48,270 bases of DNA from a virus (IMGVR_UViG_3300036861_000152:1-48270); one strand, 5' to 3'; counted from the first letter of the stretch, positions 6,574-13,237 are shown. Numbers and translations: made by a program. Notes: generated from the sequence alone by a model not told the origin.

Positions 6574-7971
6574 TCAACGAACATTTTTCGCCTCGTCGCC
6601 TTTCCCGTTGATCTTCTTGAGGAGCGCAGCACCAGCGGGTGATTGCGCGAACGCTTCTGCCATCGCACCGAGCTGCGTTCCGCCCTTCGACGTGAAGAGG
6701 TCCATGACATTGGAGACACCGCTGATCGCGTCGCCGGTATTGGCGATGACCTTGATGTCGGCTTCCGCCAGCGCCTTCGCCTGCTCGATGCCGACAGCCT
6801 GATCCTTCTCGACCGTGCGGATGGTGACGAGGTAGGTCTGGTAGCCCTGGTTCTGGCCGATCTCCTTGGCGAGAGCGATCTGCGAATTGACCGGGGCCAT
6901 GAGGACCGCCTGCTCCGCCGCGCCCCGAGCCTTGCCTTCGACTTCCACGCCCTGCGCGTGCAGCTTGGCCTGCTCCAGATTGCCCTCGGCCACGAGGACC
7001 GTCTGCTGCTTCGTGCCCTCCGCCTTCACGATGTCAACCTGCTTCACGCCCTCGGCCTTGATGACCGTGGTCCGCTTCTCCTGCTCCGCGTTGACGAGTT
7101 GCACGTCGCGCGAAATCTCCGCCTGCCGCACCTGCTGCACCTGCACGACCATCATGTGCTTCTCGGCGGTGACTTTCTCCTGAGATTTGATCTCCTGCTG
7201 CGCTTGCTGGTTGGCGATGCCGACTTGCTTGTCCTTCTCGGCGGTGCGCTGGCCGACTTGCTGCTCGGCCTCTTGCTTGCGCATCAGGACTTCTCGCTGC
7301 GCCACGATCTCCGCCTCCTGCGCGGCCCGGATGTTCTCGGCGACGGCAATGCGGCTCTCGCGTTCGATCAGGGACTTTTTCTTCGCCATGATGTTGGCGA
7401 TGGCGCTGGAGCTTTGGGAGTCGCGGATGTCCATCAGTTCGATGTTCTTGACGTTCGTCACGCCCCAAGCCTTCAACTGCTCGTTGACGGCCTCGGTGAA
7501 CATCTCTCCGAACTTGGCGCGCTCCTCAAGAATGTGGTCGATCTCCGCCTTTGCCAGAATCGAGCGCGTGGCTCCTTGGAGGATGCCGTTCAACTGTTCA
7601 AGCAATTCGGAGAACGAATGGACACGCTGCGCCGCGATGTTGGAATCTTCGATGCGGAAGAAAGCCATGATGTCGATCACGAACGGGACGCGGCCCTTGT
7701 CGTATCCGGCGTAGTCCTTCAGATGCACGTCGAACACCGACACCGGAAGCGTGATCGTCTTGACGCCGATGATCGGAACCCACGCCGGCCACTTGTAGTA
7801 CGTGTTTCCGGCGTCCTGCCCCTTGCCGTAGGACACCGTGCGCTTGGCCGACTGCACGATATGCACGTCGTTCGTGGAGACCACGACGCGGAAGCAGACC
7901 GCGATCAGGACCGCTAGGACCATTACGACGGCAACCGCGCCGCCAGCGATGAGGATGAGTTGCATATTCAT
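6574..7971 (-). CDS. SPFH/flotillin-like membrane protein
   Basis: A 465-residue protein. A single N-terminal membrane helix (about 4-28) is followed by an SPFH/Band-7 domain (about 30-190, with SVFDVHLKDYAGYDKGR and a conserved AEIDHILEERAKFGEMF). A long Glu/Lys/Gln-rich coiled coil follows (about 190-330) with flotillin-type KAEG repeats (IKAEG, VKAEG, LVAEG), and it ends in an Ala/Gly-rich tail. Flotillins form large oligomeric membrane cages and microdomains. A GGGAG site lies 6 bases before the ATG. It is rare as phage cargo; a role in superinfection exclusion, membrane protection or protease control is inferred only from family biology. Confidence 0.85.
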   Translation of the reverse strand: MNMQLILIAGGAVAVVMVLAVLIAVCFRVVVSTNDVHIVQSAKRTVSYGKGQDAGNTYYKWPAWVPIIGVKTITLPVSVFDVHLKDYAGYDKGRVPFVIDIMAFFRIEDSNIAAQRVHSFSELLEQLNGILQGATRSILAKAEIDHILEERAKFGEMFTEAVNEQLKAWGVTNVKNIELMDIRDSQSSSAIANIMAKKKSLIERESRIAVAENIRAAQEAEIVAQREVLMRKQEAEQQVGQRTAEKDKQVGIANQQAQQEIKSQEKVTAEKHMMVVQVQQVRQAEISRDVQLVNAEQEKRTTVIKAEGVKQVDIVKAEGTKQQTVLVAEGNLEQAKLHAQGVEVEGKARGAAEQAVLMAPVNSQIALAKEIGQNQGYQTYLVTIRTVEKDQAVGIEQAKALAEADIKVIANTGDAISGVSNVMDLFTSKGGTQLGAMAEAFAQSPAGAALLKKINGKGDEAKNVR

Positions 7972-8031
7972 TCAAATCTCCCTATGAAAAGACAATATTC
8001 AATCTAGAATCAATCGTTTACCTAGAGCGAT

Positions 8032-8178
8032 TCATGGTTCCTGCCCTTCGGCCTCGATGATCCTTCTCTCGATCACTACCCAGTTCGACTTTAGAAGCTG
8101 ATCCTTCATGGCCGCTACCTCGATCAGCTCTTGCTCCCACATGAACCTCCAAGTCTTGTCCATCGCGCGGCGGAACAT
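8032..8178 (-). CDS. Severed or duplicated C-terminal fragment of the DUF1364 gene
   Basis: A 48-residue ORF starting MFRRAMDKTWRFMWEQELIE. Its first 22 residues closely match the last 22 of the DUF1364 protein upstream (MFRRAMERTWRYLWEYELIK), and it then continues for 26 residues to GQEP. Its ATG overlaps the stop of the HNH gene (TGATG). The nucleotide sequences of the two copies are much more diverged than the proteins. It looks like a 3' end left or carried in by HNH insertion. It may or may not be functional. Confidence 0.6.
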   Translation of the reverse strand: MFRRAMDKTWRFMWEQELIEVAAMKDQLLKSNWVVIERRIIEAEGQEP

Positions 8179-8633
8179 CACTTGTACCTCTCGCCGCGAA
8201 TTACCCGGCTCATCGCGCCGGTCGAGAATCCGAACTCGCGCGCTAAGACTCCGCACGTTTCTCCCGCGCCCGCACGGCGTCGGATCTTGGCAACCTGCTC
8301 TGCGGTCAGCTTCGCTCTGGGGCTGCGCTCTCCGCGTAGGTCATGGCTGCGGCCCTTTTGCACCATGTCGCTGGAATTGTCGGCGGCTGTCCCCAGGAAT
8401 AGATGGTCAATGCGCACACATGAGCGGGTATCGCATCGATGGCAGACGAGCATCCCGGTTGGGATTGGTCCGCACCATAGTTCCCACATCGCTCGATGCG
8501 CTAGGATGGCGCGGCCTTTGTTGCGAAGCTGGCCATAGCCGTTGTGGGTTTTGGCCCCAAGCCAAATAATGCAGCCGTCAGCAGCTTCGCTCGTGTGGTC
8601 CTTGAACGCCTGCAGGATGGTTTTAGGCAGCAT
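8178..8633 (-). CDS. HNH endonuclease, homing type
   Basis: A 151-residue protein. The HNH core is about 38-82: LAHRAMWELWCGPIPTG, then VCHRCDTRSCVRIDHLFLG. A C-terminal helix-turn-helix segment (SPRAKLTAEQVAKIRRR, then GVLAREFGFSTGAMSRV) is typical of free-standing homing endonucleases. It begins at the ATG overlapping the DUF1364 stop (TGATG) and ends against a duplicated DUF1364 tail. It probably nicks or cuts DNA of related phages to spread itself. Confidence 0.85.
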   Translation of the reverse strand: MLPKTILQAFKDHTSEAADGCIIWLGAKTHNGYGQLRNKGRAILAHRAMWELWCGPIPTGMLVCHRCDTRSCVRIDHLFLGTAADNSSDMVQKGRSHDLRGERSPRAKLTAEQVAKIRRRAGAGETCGVLAREFGFSTGAMSRVIRGERYK

Positions 8634-8947
8634 CACGCGACCTTGATAAGTTCATATTCCCAGAGGTAACGCCACGTCCGCTCCATGGCCCGCCTGAACA
8701 TCTCGGTTTTATCCTGGCGAGAATCTGTATAGAGCCCAGTCGGATCTTTCCCCTTGCCGTGGTCCAGAAAGTGGTGGCAACGAACGCAGAGGAACGCGAT
8801 GTAGCAGTCGTGGGAGGGATGCGCGAAGCCTCGGCCGTGTTCGTGGAGATTGGAATGGGCCGCTACCACGGTGTTGTCCTGTGCACCGCAGTTGGCGCAG
8901 GGCTTGTCCTTGGCGAGCCTAAGCAGCTTGTCGTTGCGGTAGGTCAC
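8633..8947 (-). CDS. DUF1364-like nuclease-fold protein, GTG start
   Basis: A 104-residue protein. The GTG at 8947 overlaps the exonuclease stop (GTGA) and is preferred over the longer reading. KPCANCGAQDNTVVAAHSN and CVRCHHFLDHGKG form a Cys/His metal site as in DUF1364 proteins of lambdoid phages, which sit among recombination genes and resemble HNH-fold resolvases. It ends with the FRRAMERTWRYLWEYEL helix. The HNH gene follows immediately. Confidence 0.65.
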   Translation of the reverse strand: MTYRNDKLLRLAKDKPCANCGAQDNTVVAAHSNLHEHGRGFAHPSHDCYIAFLCVRCHHFLDHGKGKDPTGLYTDSRQDKTEMFRRAMERTWRYLWEYELIKVA

Positions 8948-9582
8948 TTTGCCCTCGCCCTCAATTCCTTGTCGCATTCGTAGGCTTGCCTGAGACACAG
9001 GAAGTATTCCCATCCCACCGATAGGTCGCCCCACCATTTATGCGTGAAGTCTCCGTGCGTTTTGTCGAATCGCAGAAGATGAAACCCGCCCTCTATAGGT
9101 TGATCTGGGAAGTTCTCTTTCCAGAGCTGCCCGTAAGCAGCAAGTTGGGCGAGGTATTCCCCGTAAATCCCGTTTGAGGATTTCCAGTCGCCCATCGCCC
9201 GTTTAGATCCAAGCAGGATGGCGTCGAACGTGCCCCCGAATCGGTATTGCTCGGAGACAAGGGGCAACTCAGTGCGATCTACCGTCAGCTTTGTCTGTTC
9301 AGCCCACTCTAGGAACGCGCCAAAGGCTTTCTGTGCCCTCTCGATTACGGAGGGGTCTCCAGCCCAGGTAATCGGATTGCCCCGAACGTGGGCCTCTACA
9401 GCCCGATGCGCGAGGGTTCCTGCTGTAGCGGCAGCATCGCGCTCCTGCCTGAAATCCTTTCCGTCCCGGCCGCATTCCCACGCCCAGTGCATAAGGGGGC
9501 CGGCGTCTTTGAAGCGCCCGAGGACGGTAGTTACGGAAGGCACCCTAGTTCCGTCTTGCAGCCTGTAGATCGTGTGGGCCAA
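8944..9582 (-). CDS. PD-(D/E)XK exonuclease, RecB/Cas4-like, TTG start
   Basis: A 212-residue protein. The N-terminal YRLQDGTRVPSVTTVL is typical of phage RecB-like nucleases. Further motifs are GTLAHRAVEAH (about 55-65, motif I His), RFGGTFDAILLG (about 112-123, Asp), GDWKSSN (about 130-136, Lys) and YLAQLAAYGQLW (motif III). It probably resects DNA ends for phage recombination together with its neighbours. The only early start is a TTG directly after the upstream TAG (TAGTTG). Confidence 0.8.
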   Translation of the reverse strand: MAHTIYRLQDGTRVPSVTTVLGRFKDAGPLMHWAWECGRDGKDFRQERDAAATAGTLAHRAVEAHVRGNPITWAGDPSVIERAQKAFGAFLEWAEQTKLTVDRTELPLVSEQYRFGGTFDAILLGSKRAMGDWKSSNGIYGEYLAQLAAYGQLWKENFPDQPIEGGFHLLRFDKTHGDFTHKWWGDLSVGWEYFLCLRQAYECDKELRARAK

Positions 9583-9981
9583 CTACGCCAATTCCACGAA
9601 GGCTTGCTTGGCAGCAGCCGCCCAGAGCTTGATGTGCGCCGGGTCGGTGATAAGGCCCGCCTGGATCGCATGGGCAACCTGATTGCTGACGAAGTTGCTC
9701 CAGACGGGCGCAGCACCAGCAGGCGGCAAGCTCGGGGCGCGAGGCGTCCCTACTTGGCCGTCAGAGACGCTCGGCATCCCTGCCTGCGGCGCTGCGCTTC
9801 CGTTCACAAGCTTGTAGGAGTCAATCCACTTCCCATAGTCCCCATCCGAGACTTCTGCCTCGATGGTCGTCCCGGCCTTGATGCCGGAGTCTTTCTTCGC
9901 GCCGTACCACTCGCCACTGGCTTTGACCCGCAGGGACTTCCCGCTCTTGGCGGTGGTGACGTTTTCAACCGTGAGTTGCAT
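9583..9981 (-). CDS. Hypothetical protein, possible OB-fold ssDNA-binding type
   Basis: A 132-residue protein with an AGGA site before the ATG. The first 60 residues are strand-rich (MQLTVENVTTAKSGKSL, then KWIDSYKLV) and suggest a small barrel. A Pro/Ala/Gly linker follows, then a helical C-terminus (SNFVSNQVAHAIQAG). Directly upstream of a RecB-like exonuclease, a single-strand-binding or recombination accessory role is plausible but not shown by a family match. Confidence 0.5.
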   Translation of the reverse strand: MQLTVENVTTAKSGKSLRVKASGEWYGAKKDSGIKAGTTIEAEVSDGDYGKWIDSYKLVNGSAAPQAGMPSVSDGQVGTPRAPSLPPAGAAPVWSNFVSNQVAHAIQAGLITDPAHIKLWAAAAKQAFVELA

Positions 9982-10282
9982 CGCCGTTTCCTTTCAGTGA
10001 TTCTTGAAGAGCGAAGCCTCTCGCTCCGGTTTCCATGGCCAGTACCCGCATGCTCTGCAGGGAAACGCCCTTAGCAACGCACTCGCTGAGGGCTTCGTGG
10101 AGCTTGTCCTCGCGCTCGATTTGCAGGGCGTTTTCGTAGGCGGCGTCTTCGTCCTGCCCACGGTCGAAGCCGCCGTACAGGTCTGCAATCTGGTCTTCTC
10201 TTTCCATGGCAAGCCTCTCAAGTTTGCGGATTGATTCGGTCAGTTCTTTCAGTACGTCGAGTGGTTCGATCTTCGGGATCAT
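9965..10282 (-). CDS. Helical hypothetical protein
   Basis: A 105-residue protein starting MIPKIEPLDVLKELTESIRKL. The ATG overlaps the previous stop (ATGA). It is mostly charged helix and probably a coiled coil over residues 8-35. Its end overlaps the next gene by 17 bases. No family recognised. Confidence 0.6.
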   Translation of the reverse strand: MIPKIEPLDVLKELTESIRKLERLAMEREDQIADLYGGFDRGQDEDAAYENALQIEREDKLHEALSECVAKGVSLQSMRVLAMETGARGFALQESLKGNGDATHG

Positions 10283-10632
10283 CGGCTCACCGTCTTGACT
10301 TTGAAATCCATGTCTGGGAGACACTTGACGTACCACTTCATCTCTCCCGCGCCTTTCTGGGCGATCCAGGCGCTATCGCATCCCAAGGGATGGGCAAGCC
10401 TCATTACTTCGGTAGCTTCAAGCCCTGTCTGGACCCTTTCTTCCTTGGCCAGGGCTTCTGCTTCCAAAGCATCGGCGTAGTCGAAAGAACCCAGAACGAA
10501 GAAGGAAGCGGCAACGACCGCCAGCAGCAGGGGCGTCTTGATGTCGGTCTCGTACTCTTCGGTATCGAGCAAGAGATCCATGCGCCGCTTCATCTGGTCT
10601 ACCTCTACGGACGTGAAGGGTTCGTTATTCAC
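10279..10632 (-). CDS. Hypothetical membrane protein, GTG start
   Basis: A 117-residue protein starting from GTG 8 bases inside the end of the upstream gene. It has an N-terminal charged helix and one hydrophobic segment (LLLAVVAASFFVLGSF, about 35-50), then an acidic helix (DYADALEAEALAKEERV) and a strand-rich C-terminus. Probably a single-pass inner-membrane protein of unknown role. Confidence 0.55.
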   Translation of the reverse strand: MNNEPFTSVEVDQMKRRMDLLLDTEEYETDIKTPLLLAVVAASFFVLGSFDYADALEAEALAKEERVQTGLEATEVMRLAHPLGCDSAWIAQKGAGEMKWYVKCLPDMDFKVKTVSR

Positions 10633-10882
10633 CGCGGGCCTTGAGCATCGCGTCGGCGTACTTGTATGCGGCTTTCGCCGTCGCTGTTACGTGGTCGAAT
10701 TCTTCTTTGGCGAATCGGGCGTTTTCCGCGAAGGCTTCATATTGCGGGATGAGTATCGACAGCGCCTGCGACGCGAAGTAGTCGCGCAGAGACATGCCGA
10801 GAAACTCATCCAGCGGTTCCTTGACCCAGTTACCGTCAATCGAATGTAGAGCCGGGAATGCTGGTCCGCCGTCTTTATTCAT
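10625..10882 (-). CDS. Conserved phage protein of the DGGPAFP/GMSLRDYFA type
   Basis: An 85-residue protein. The N-terminal NKDGGPAFPALHSIDGNW and GMSLRDYFASQAL are a well-known phage signature of unknown function. The ATG at 10882 overlaps the outer membrane protein stop (ATGA). A four-residue longer reading is possible. Confidence 0.75.
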   Translation of the reverse strand: MNKDGGPAFPALHSIDGNWVKEPLDEFLGMSLRDYFASQALSILIPQYEAFAENARFAKEEFDHVTATAKAAYKYADAMLKARGE

Positions 10883-11598
10883 TCCCATTTCCACTGATAC
10901 CCGAAGGTTGTTTGAACAAGCGGCCCGCCGATCAGTCCAACATAGAGCGGGTTTTGCTCCGCGTTGGATGCGTAGACCGCGCTATATCTCCTGACATGAA
11001 GAAACCAGCCCGAGTATTCGGCGGTGAGCCCCATCAAAGTCGTGGTGTGATTCCCCCGCGCCATGTCCCAGGTGTATTGCTGCTGATGGCCTGGGGGACA
11101 GTTGGTGCAGGTTCCGTGTGCGGGATGCTCTCCGAAGACGAACCACCAGGACCTGTAGTGAAGGGCTCCTACTTCCCCGCCGAGAGTCAATCCGCCGAAC
11201 TTCCGCTCAACGACTGCACTTAGGGATGCCCCGTAAGCTCCCCCAGTTTGTCTGTAAAGCCCTACACAGCCAGAACCCGTCAGGAGGTTGCAGTTTTCCC
11301 CGGTGGGATAGGAATTGGCTTCTTCATCCAGGACTGGGGCTTTAGTCGTTGCTTTGGGTCTTCCCAAGTCATTCCAGCCCAACCGCCAGCCGATCTTGTA
11401 AGACCCGATACCGAAGGGCGTGCTGGAAAGAGCCACCGACCCACAGGGCACTTTCAGATTGAAGGAGGATTCATAGCCCTCCTTCCACCAGGAGCCATCA
11501 GGGGAGTGGCCGTAGCGGCAGGAGCCACCGGTAATTTCGACGCGCTGCGCAAAGGCAACGCTCGAAAAAAGGCAAAGGGCGAAGAGGAATTTATTCAT
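10879..11598 (-). CDS. Outer membrane beta-barrel-like protein with signal peptide
   Basis: A 239-residue protein. It starts with a clear Sec signal (MNKFLFALCLFSSVAFA, cleavage before QRVEI). Alternating amphipathic strands with Trp/Tyr girdles follow (GSYKIGWRLGWNDLG, YSGWFLHVRRYSAVY), and it ends with a strand closing on aromatic residues (FGYQWKWE), as barrel proteins do. Cysteines at several sites could form disulfides. It is carried in the early/lysogenic operon, so surface conversion or receptor masking is plausible. Confidence 0.7.
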   Translation of the reverse strand: MNKFLFALCLFSSVAFAQRVEITGGSCRYGHSPDGSWWKEGYESSFNLKVPCGSVALSSTPFGIGSYKIGWRLGWNDLGRPKATTKAPVLDEEANSYPTGENCNLLTGSGCVGLYRQTGGAYGASLSAVVERKFGGLTLGGEVGALHYRSWWFVFGEHPAHGTCTNCPPGHQQQYTWDMARGNHTTTLMGLTAEYSGWFLHVRRYSAVYASNAEQNPLYVGLIGGPLVQTTFGYQWKWE

Positions 11599-11935
11599 CG
11601 CGGGCTTTCTTGATGGCGGCGCTCAGTTGCTCCTCAAGACTTTCCGATAGCTCTGCGAGGAAGGTGTCGTGCGCCTTAAAGACGGCTTCGCAAGCGGCCA
11701 GCAGATCGGGCGCGGCGGCGATCAGTCGGGCATTCGCTTCCAAACCGGGGACAAGGGCTAAGCCGCAAGAAGCCGGATGATCTACGCCGACCTCCCAGCA
11801 CCGTTCGACGCCGAACAGGCTGGCCGCATCCTCATGGGCATCTCGGAATGACCACGGCCCCGGCGTGTGCGATGCACGAGGCTCGCTTGCGCTTTGCGAG
11901 CCGCTGTCGGTCTTCTTCACGGTGGAATCACTCAT
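11591..11935 (-). CDS. Conserved phage protein of the TPGPW/ANARLIAAAPDLL type
   Basis: A 114-residue protein. HTPGPWSFRD and EANARLIAAAPDLLAACEAV are a widespread phage signature of unknown function. The ATG lies inside the last codons of the tiny upstream gene (GATGAGTGA), which selects this start over a longer one at 11974. Its end overlaps the signal peptide region of the next gene. Confidence 0.75.
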   Translation of the reverse strand: MSDSTVKKTDSGSQSASEPRASHTPGPWSFRDAHEDAASLFGVERCWEVGVDHPASCGLALVPGLEANARLIAAAPDLLAACEAVFKAHDTFLAELSESLEEQLSAAIKKARDE

Positions 11936-12023
11936 CGCGCACCTGTTTCCCGTAATGCTTTTGAGCGTGGGCAAGGGCTAGCCAGCCGCAGATGAAGCCG
12001 AGAACGAATCCGAGGAAGAGCAT
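11928..12023 (-). CDS. Tiny membrane peptide, first gene of the leftward operon
   Basis: A 31-codon ORF, MLFLGFVLGFICGWLALAHA and a basic tail. It is one hydrophobic helix with a charged end. It lies about 44 bases downstream of the predicted leftward promoter start and its stop overlaps the next ATG. An AGGA ribosome site sits in the loop of a 7-bp hairpin just upstream. Probably a small inner-membrane peptide. Confidence 0.6.
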   Translation of the reverse strand: MLFLGFVLGFICGWLALAHAQKHYGKQVRDE

Positions 12024-12024
12024 G

Positions 12025-12045
12025 GTTCTAGTCCTGTTCTAGAAC
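12025..12045 (-). promoter_or_regulatory. Leader hairpin with ribosome site in the loop
   Basis: On the minus strand GTTCTAG and CTAGAAC pair around the 7-base loop AACAGGA, which contains the AGGA of the tiny membrane gene. The sequence also contains the 10-bp palindrome GTTCTAGAAC, so a protein operator is an alternative. Confidence 0.4.
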
Positions 12046-12073
12046 TACGATGTGTAGTCGCGCATTAGGACGA

Positions 12074-12102
12074 ACTATAGGCGCGCCTAACAAAACTGTC
12101 AA
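12074..12102 (-). promoter_or_regulatory. Leftward early promoter (PL-like)
   Basis: On the minus strand TTGACA (12102-12097), a 17-base spacer and TATAGT (12079-12074) make a near-consensus sigma-70 promoter. It drives the leftward operon down to int. Operator copies overlap the spacer, the -10 and the -35. The rightward promoter has the identical two boxes and spacing. Confidence 0.8.
12077..12090. promoter_or_regulatory. Operator O1
   Basis: ATAGGCGCGCCTAA, containing the perfect 12-bp palindrome TAGGCGCGCCTA (12078-12089). It lies between the -10 and -35 of the leftward promoter. Related 14-mers occur at 12102, 12534 and 12559. Confidence 0.7.
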
Positions 12103-12115
12103 TAGCGGTGCCTAA
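12102..12115. promoter_or_regulatory. Operator O2
   Basis: ATAGCGGTGCCTAA, matching O1 at 11 of 14 bases. It abuts the -35 of the leftward promoter, just as O4 abuts the rightward -35. The surroundings CTGTCAATAG...GAACG or TAACG are shared with O4. Confidence 0.65.
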
Positions 12116-12188
12116 CGTTTCGCAAAATATTTATCCGAATTGCCCAAAAGAGGGCATCCGTCACGTCGGGGTTTGGCTTACAGCAGGC

Positions 12189-12527
12189 TTACTTTTTCTG
12201 GCTGTTCTTGAGGGCGCGGGCGGCGGCGATGAGGGCTTGCTGGTTCTGGCTGTCGAGCTGGTCGAAAACTTCGTGGAGGTCGTCTAAAAGGTCCACGGTG
12301 CCCTTCTTGGTGGGCTTCAGGATCTCCCTCATAGGTATGCCCAGTGCTGCGGCAACGCGCATAAGAGTGTCTGCCTTCGGTTTTTTTGTCACCTGGTGCT
12401 CCAGGGCCCACAGACTTGGCTGTTTGAGCCCTGATCTCCTCGCTAGTTCCGCCATGCTCCAACCCTTAGCTTTTCGGAGCAAGGTAATTTTGCCGCCGTC
12501 ATATCCCATTAGCGAATCGTGCGTCAT
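12189..12527 (-). CDS. CI-like XRE-family repressor
   Basis: A 112-residue protein. An XRE helix-turn-helix spans about 12-65 (ITLLRKAKGWSMAELARRSG, then KQPSLWALE and ADTLMRVAAALGIPM), followed by an acidic linker and a helical tail (NQQALIAAARALKNSQKK). There is no LexA/CI cleavage domain, so induction must work by another route. The second ATG, at 12509, gives a version starting MGYDGGK and is equally possible. The gene lies between two mirrored promoters with shared operators. Confidence 0.85.
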   Translation of the reverse strand: MTHDSLMGYDGGKITLLRKAKGWSMAELARRSGLKQPSLWALEHQVTKKPKADTLMRVAAALGIPMREILKPTKKGTVDLLDDLHEVFDQLDSQNQQALIAAARALKNSQKK

Positions 12528-12533
12528 CGAGCG

Positions 12534-12547
12534 TTCGGCGTGCCTAT
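12534..12547. promoter_or_regulatory. Operator O4
   Basis: The reverse strand reads ATAGGCACGCCGAA, 12 of 14 identical to O1. It meets the -35 of the rightward promoter and lies upstream of the repressor start, so it may also control repressor transcription. Confidence 0.65.
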
Positions 12548-12575
12548 TGACAGGGCCGTTAGAGGTGCCTATAGT
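12547..12575 (+). promoter_or_regulatory. Rightward early promoter (PR-like)
   Basis: TTGACA at 12547-12552, a 17-base spacer and TATAGT at 12570-12575. Initiation would fall near 12582, only about two bases before the Cro-like ATG at 12584, so the first message would be practically leaderless. Operator O3 fills the spacer and part of the -10. Confidence 0.8.
12559..12572. promoter_or_regulatory. Operator O3
   Basis: The reverse strand reads ATAGGCACCTCTAA, matching O1 at 11 of 14 bases. It overlaps the spacer and -10 of the rightward promoter, so binding would block transcription of the Cro-like gene and replication genes. Confidence 0.7.
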
Positions 12576-12583
12576 TGCGGCTA

Positions 12584-12784
12584 ATGACGTACGAGGAATT
12601 GATCACGCATTACGGCTCCCAAGCGGAAGCCGCGCGGGCTCTGGGTCTAAAACCCCCATCTATACACGAATGGAAGGCCGCGACAATCCCCTACGAGCGC
12701 CAATGCCAGATCCAGATCGCCACTGGCGGCAGGTTAACAGCGCGCCGCCGGGACGATGCGAGATGGCCGCGCAGGGCCGCATGA
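12584..12784 (+). CDS. Cro/YdaS-like DNA-binding protein
   Basis: A 66-residue protein. MTYEELITHYGSQAEAARAL and LKPPSIHEWKAATIP form the helix-turn-helix seen in small Cro-type and YdaS proteins, with a basic tail. It is first behind the rightward promoter and diverges from the repressor, the normal cro position. A TTG at 12575 would lie inside the -10 box, so I use the ATG. It has no ribosome site, in line with a leaderless message. Confidence 0.75.
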   Translation: MTYEELITHYGSQAEAARALGLKPPSIHEWKAATIPYERQCQIQIATGGRLTARRRDDARWPRRAA

Positions 12785-12984
12785 GCATCGAATTAAAGCC
12801 GGTGCAGGTTCGGTTGAACGATGAGGCATATCGCGCCCTTGTGGTGGTCGCAAAGGTCAACGACCAGGATCTCGGCGAGGCCGCGAGGATCATCGTGACA
12901 GAGGCTCTGCTGGGTAAAAGTCACGCGATAAAGGTATTGGCTGAGCGTTTCACGCAAGCGACAAGAACAGGAAACGAGCGGTAA
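12781..12984 (+). CDS. Ribbon-helix-helix-like small protein (cII position)
   Basis: A 67-residue protein with ATG overlapping the previous stop (ATGA). KPVQVRLNDEAYRALVVVAK followed by LGEAARIIVTEALLG fits a ribbon-helix-helix (CopG/Arc-like) DNA-binding fold. It is second in the rightward operon and could be a second regulator, as cII is in lambda. No direct family match. Confidence 0.55.
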   Translation: MSIELKPVQVRLNDEAYRALVVVAKVNDQDLGEAARIIVTEALLGKSHAIKVLAERFTQATRTGNER

Positions 12985-13004
12985 GTAAAGTCAAGCAGTA
13001 CTAA

Positions 13005-13190
13005 CGGATAAACCGCCGACAAATGATCGGCGGAGACAAAGAAGGTTTTTCGGGATGGCGGGGCACAGAATCAACGGGCGACGGGAACTCCCTGCGAGGT
13101 TCCCCATGACCTCCTCCTCGAAGTCGGCTCGCAAAGTAACTTCGTCGCCCACCATTTGCCGCCTGCGCGTTTCTTCGCTGCGGGCTTTTC
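13005..13190 (+). ncRNA. Structured noncoding leader between switch and replication genes
   Basis: No coding frame of note. It has several hairpins: CCGCCGA/TCGGCGG (13013-13019 with 13027-13033), GGGAAC/GTTCCC further on, and CGAAGT/ACTTCG. It ends at the strong terminator 13191-13222. This could be an antitermination (put- or nut-like) element in the nascent RNA or a small RNA. Confidence 0.4.
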
Positions 13191-13222
13191 AGGCCGGACC
13201 CCCTACCGGCCTTTCTTTTTTT
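13191..13222 (+). terminator. Rho-independent terminator (tR1 position)
   Basis: AGGCCGG (13191-13197) pairs with CCGGCCT (13206-13212) around an 8-base loop, followed by a run of T with one C to 13222. It lies upstream of the replication gene, so downstream genes need readthrough or their own promoter. Confidence 0.85.
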
Positions 13223-13237
13223 CCGTGTGGCTAATCG

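Noticed and set aside
6643-7917. Long open frame (424 codons) opposite the SPFH gene
   Set aside because: Leu/Arg/His-rich translation with no domain pattern, fully antisense to a gene with clear SPFH and flotillin motifs; a shadow produced by its codon bias.
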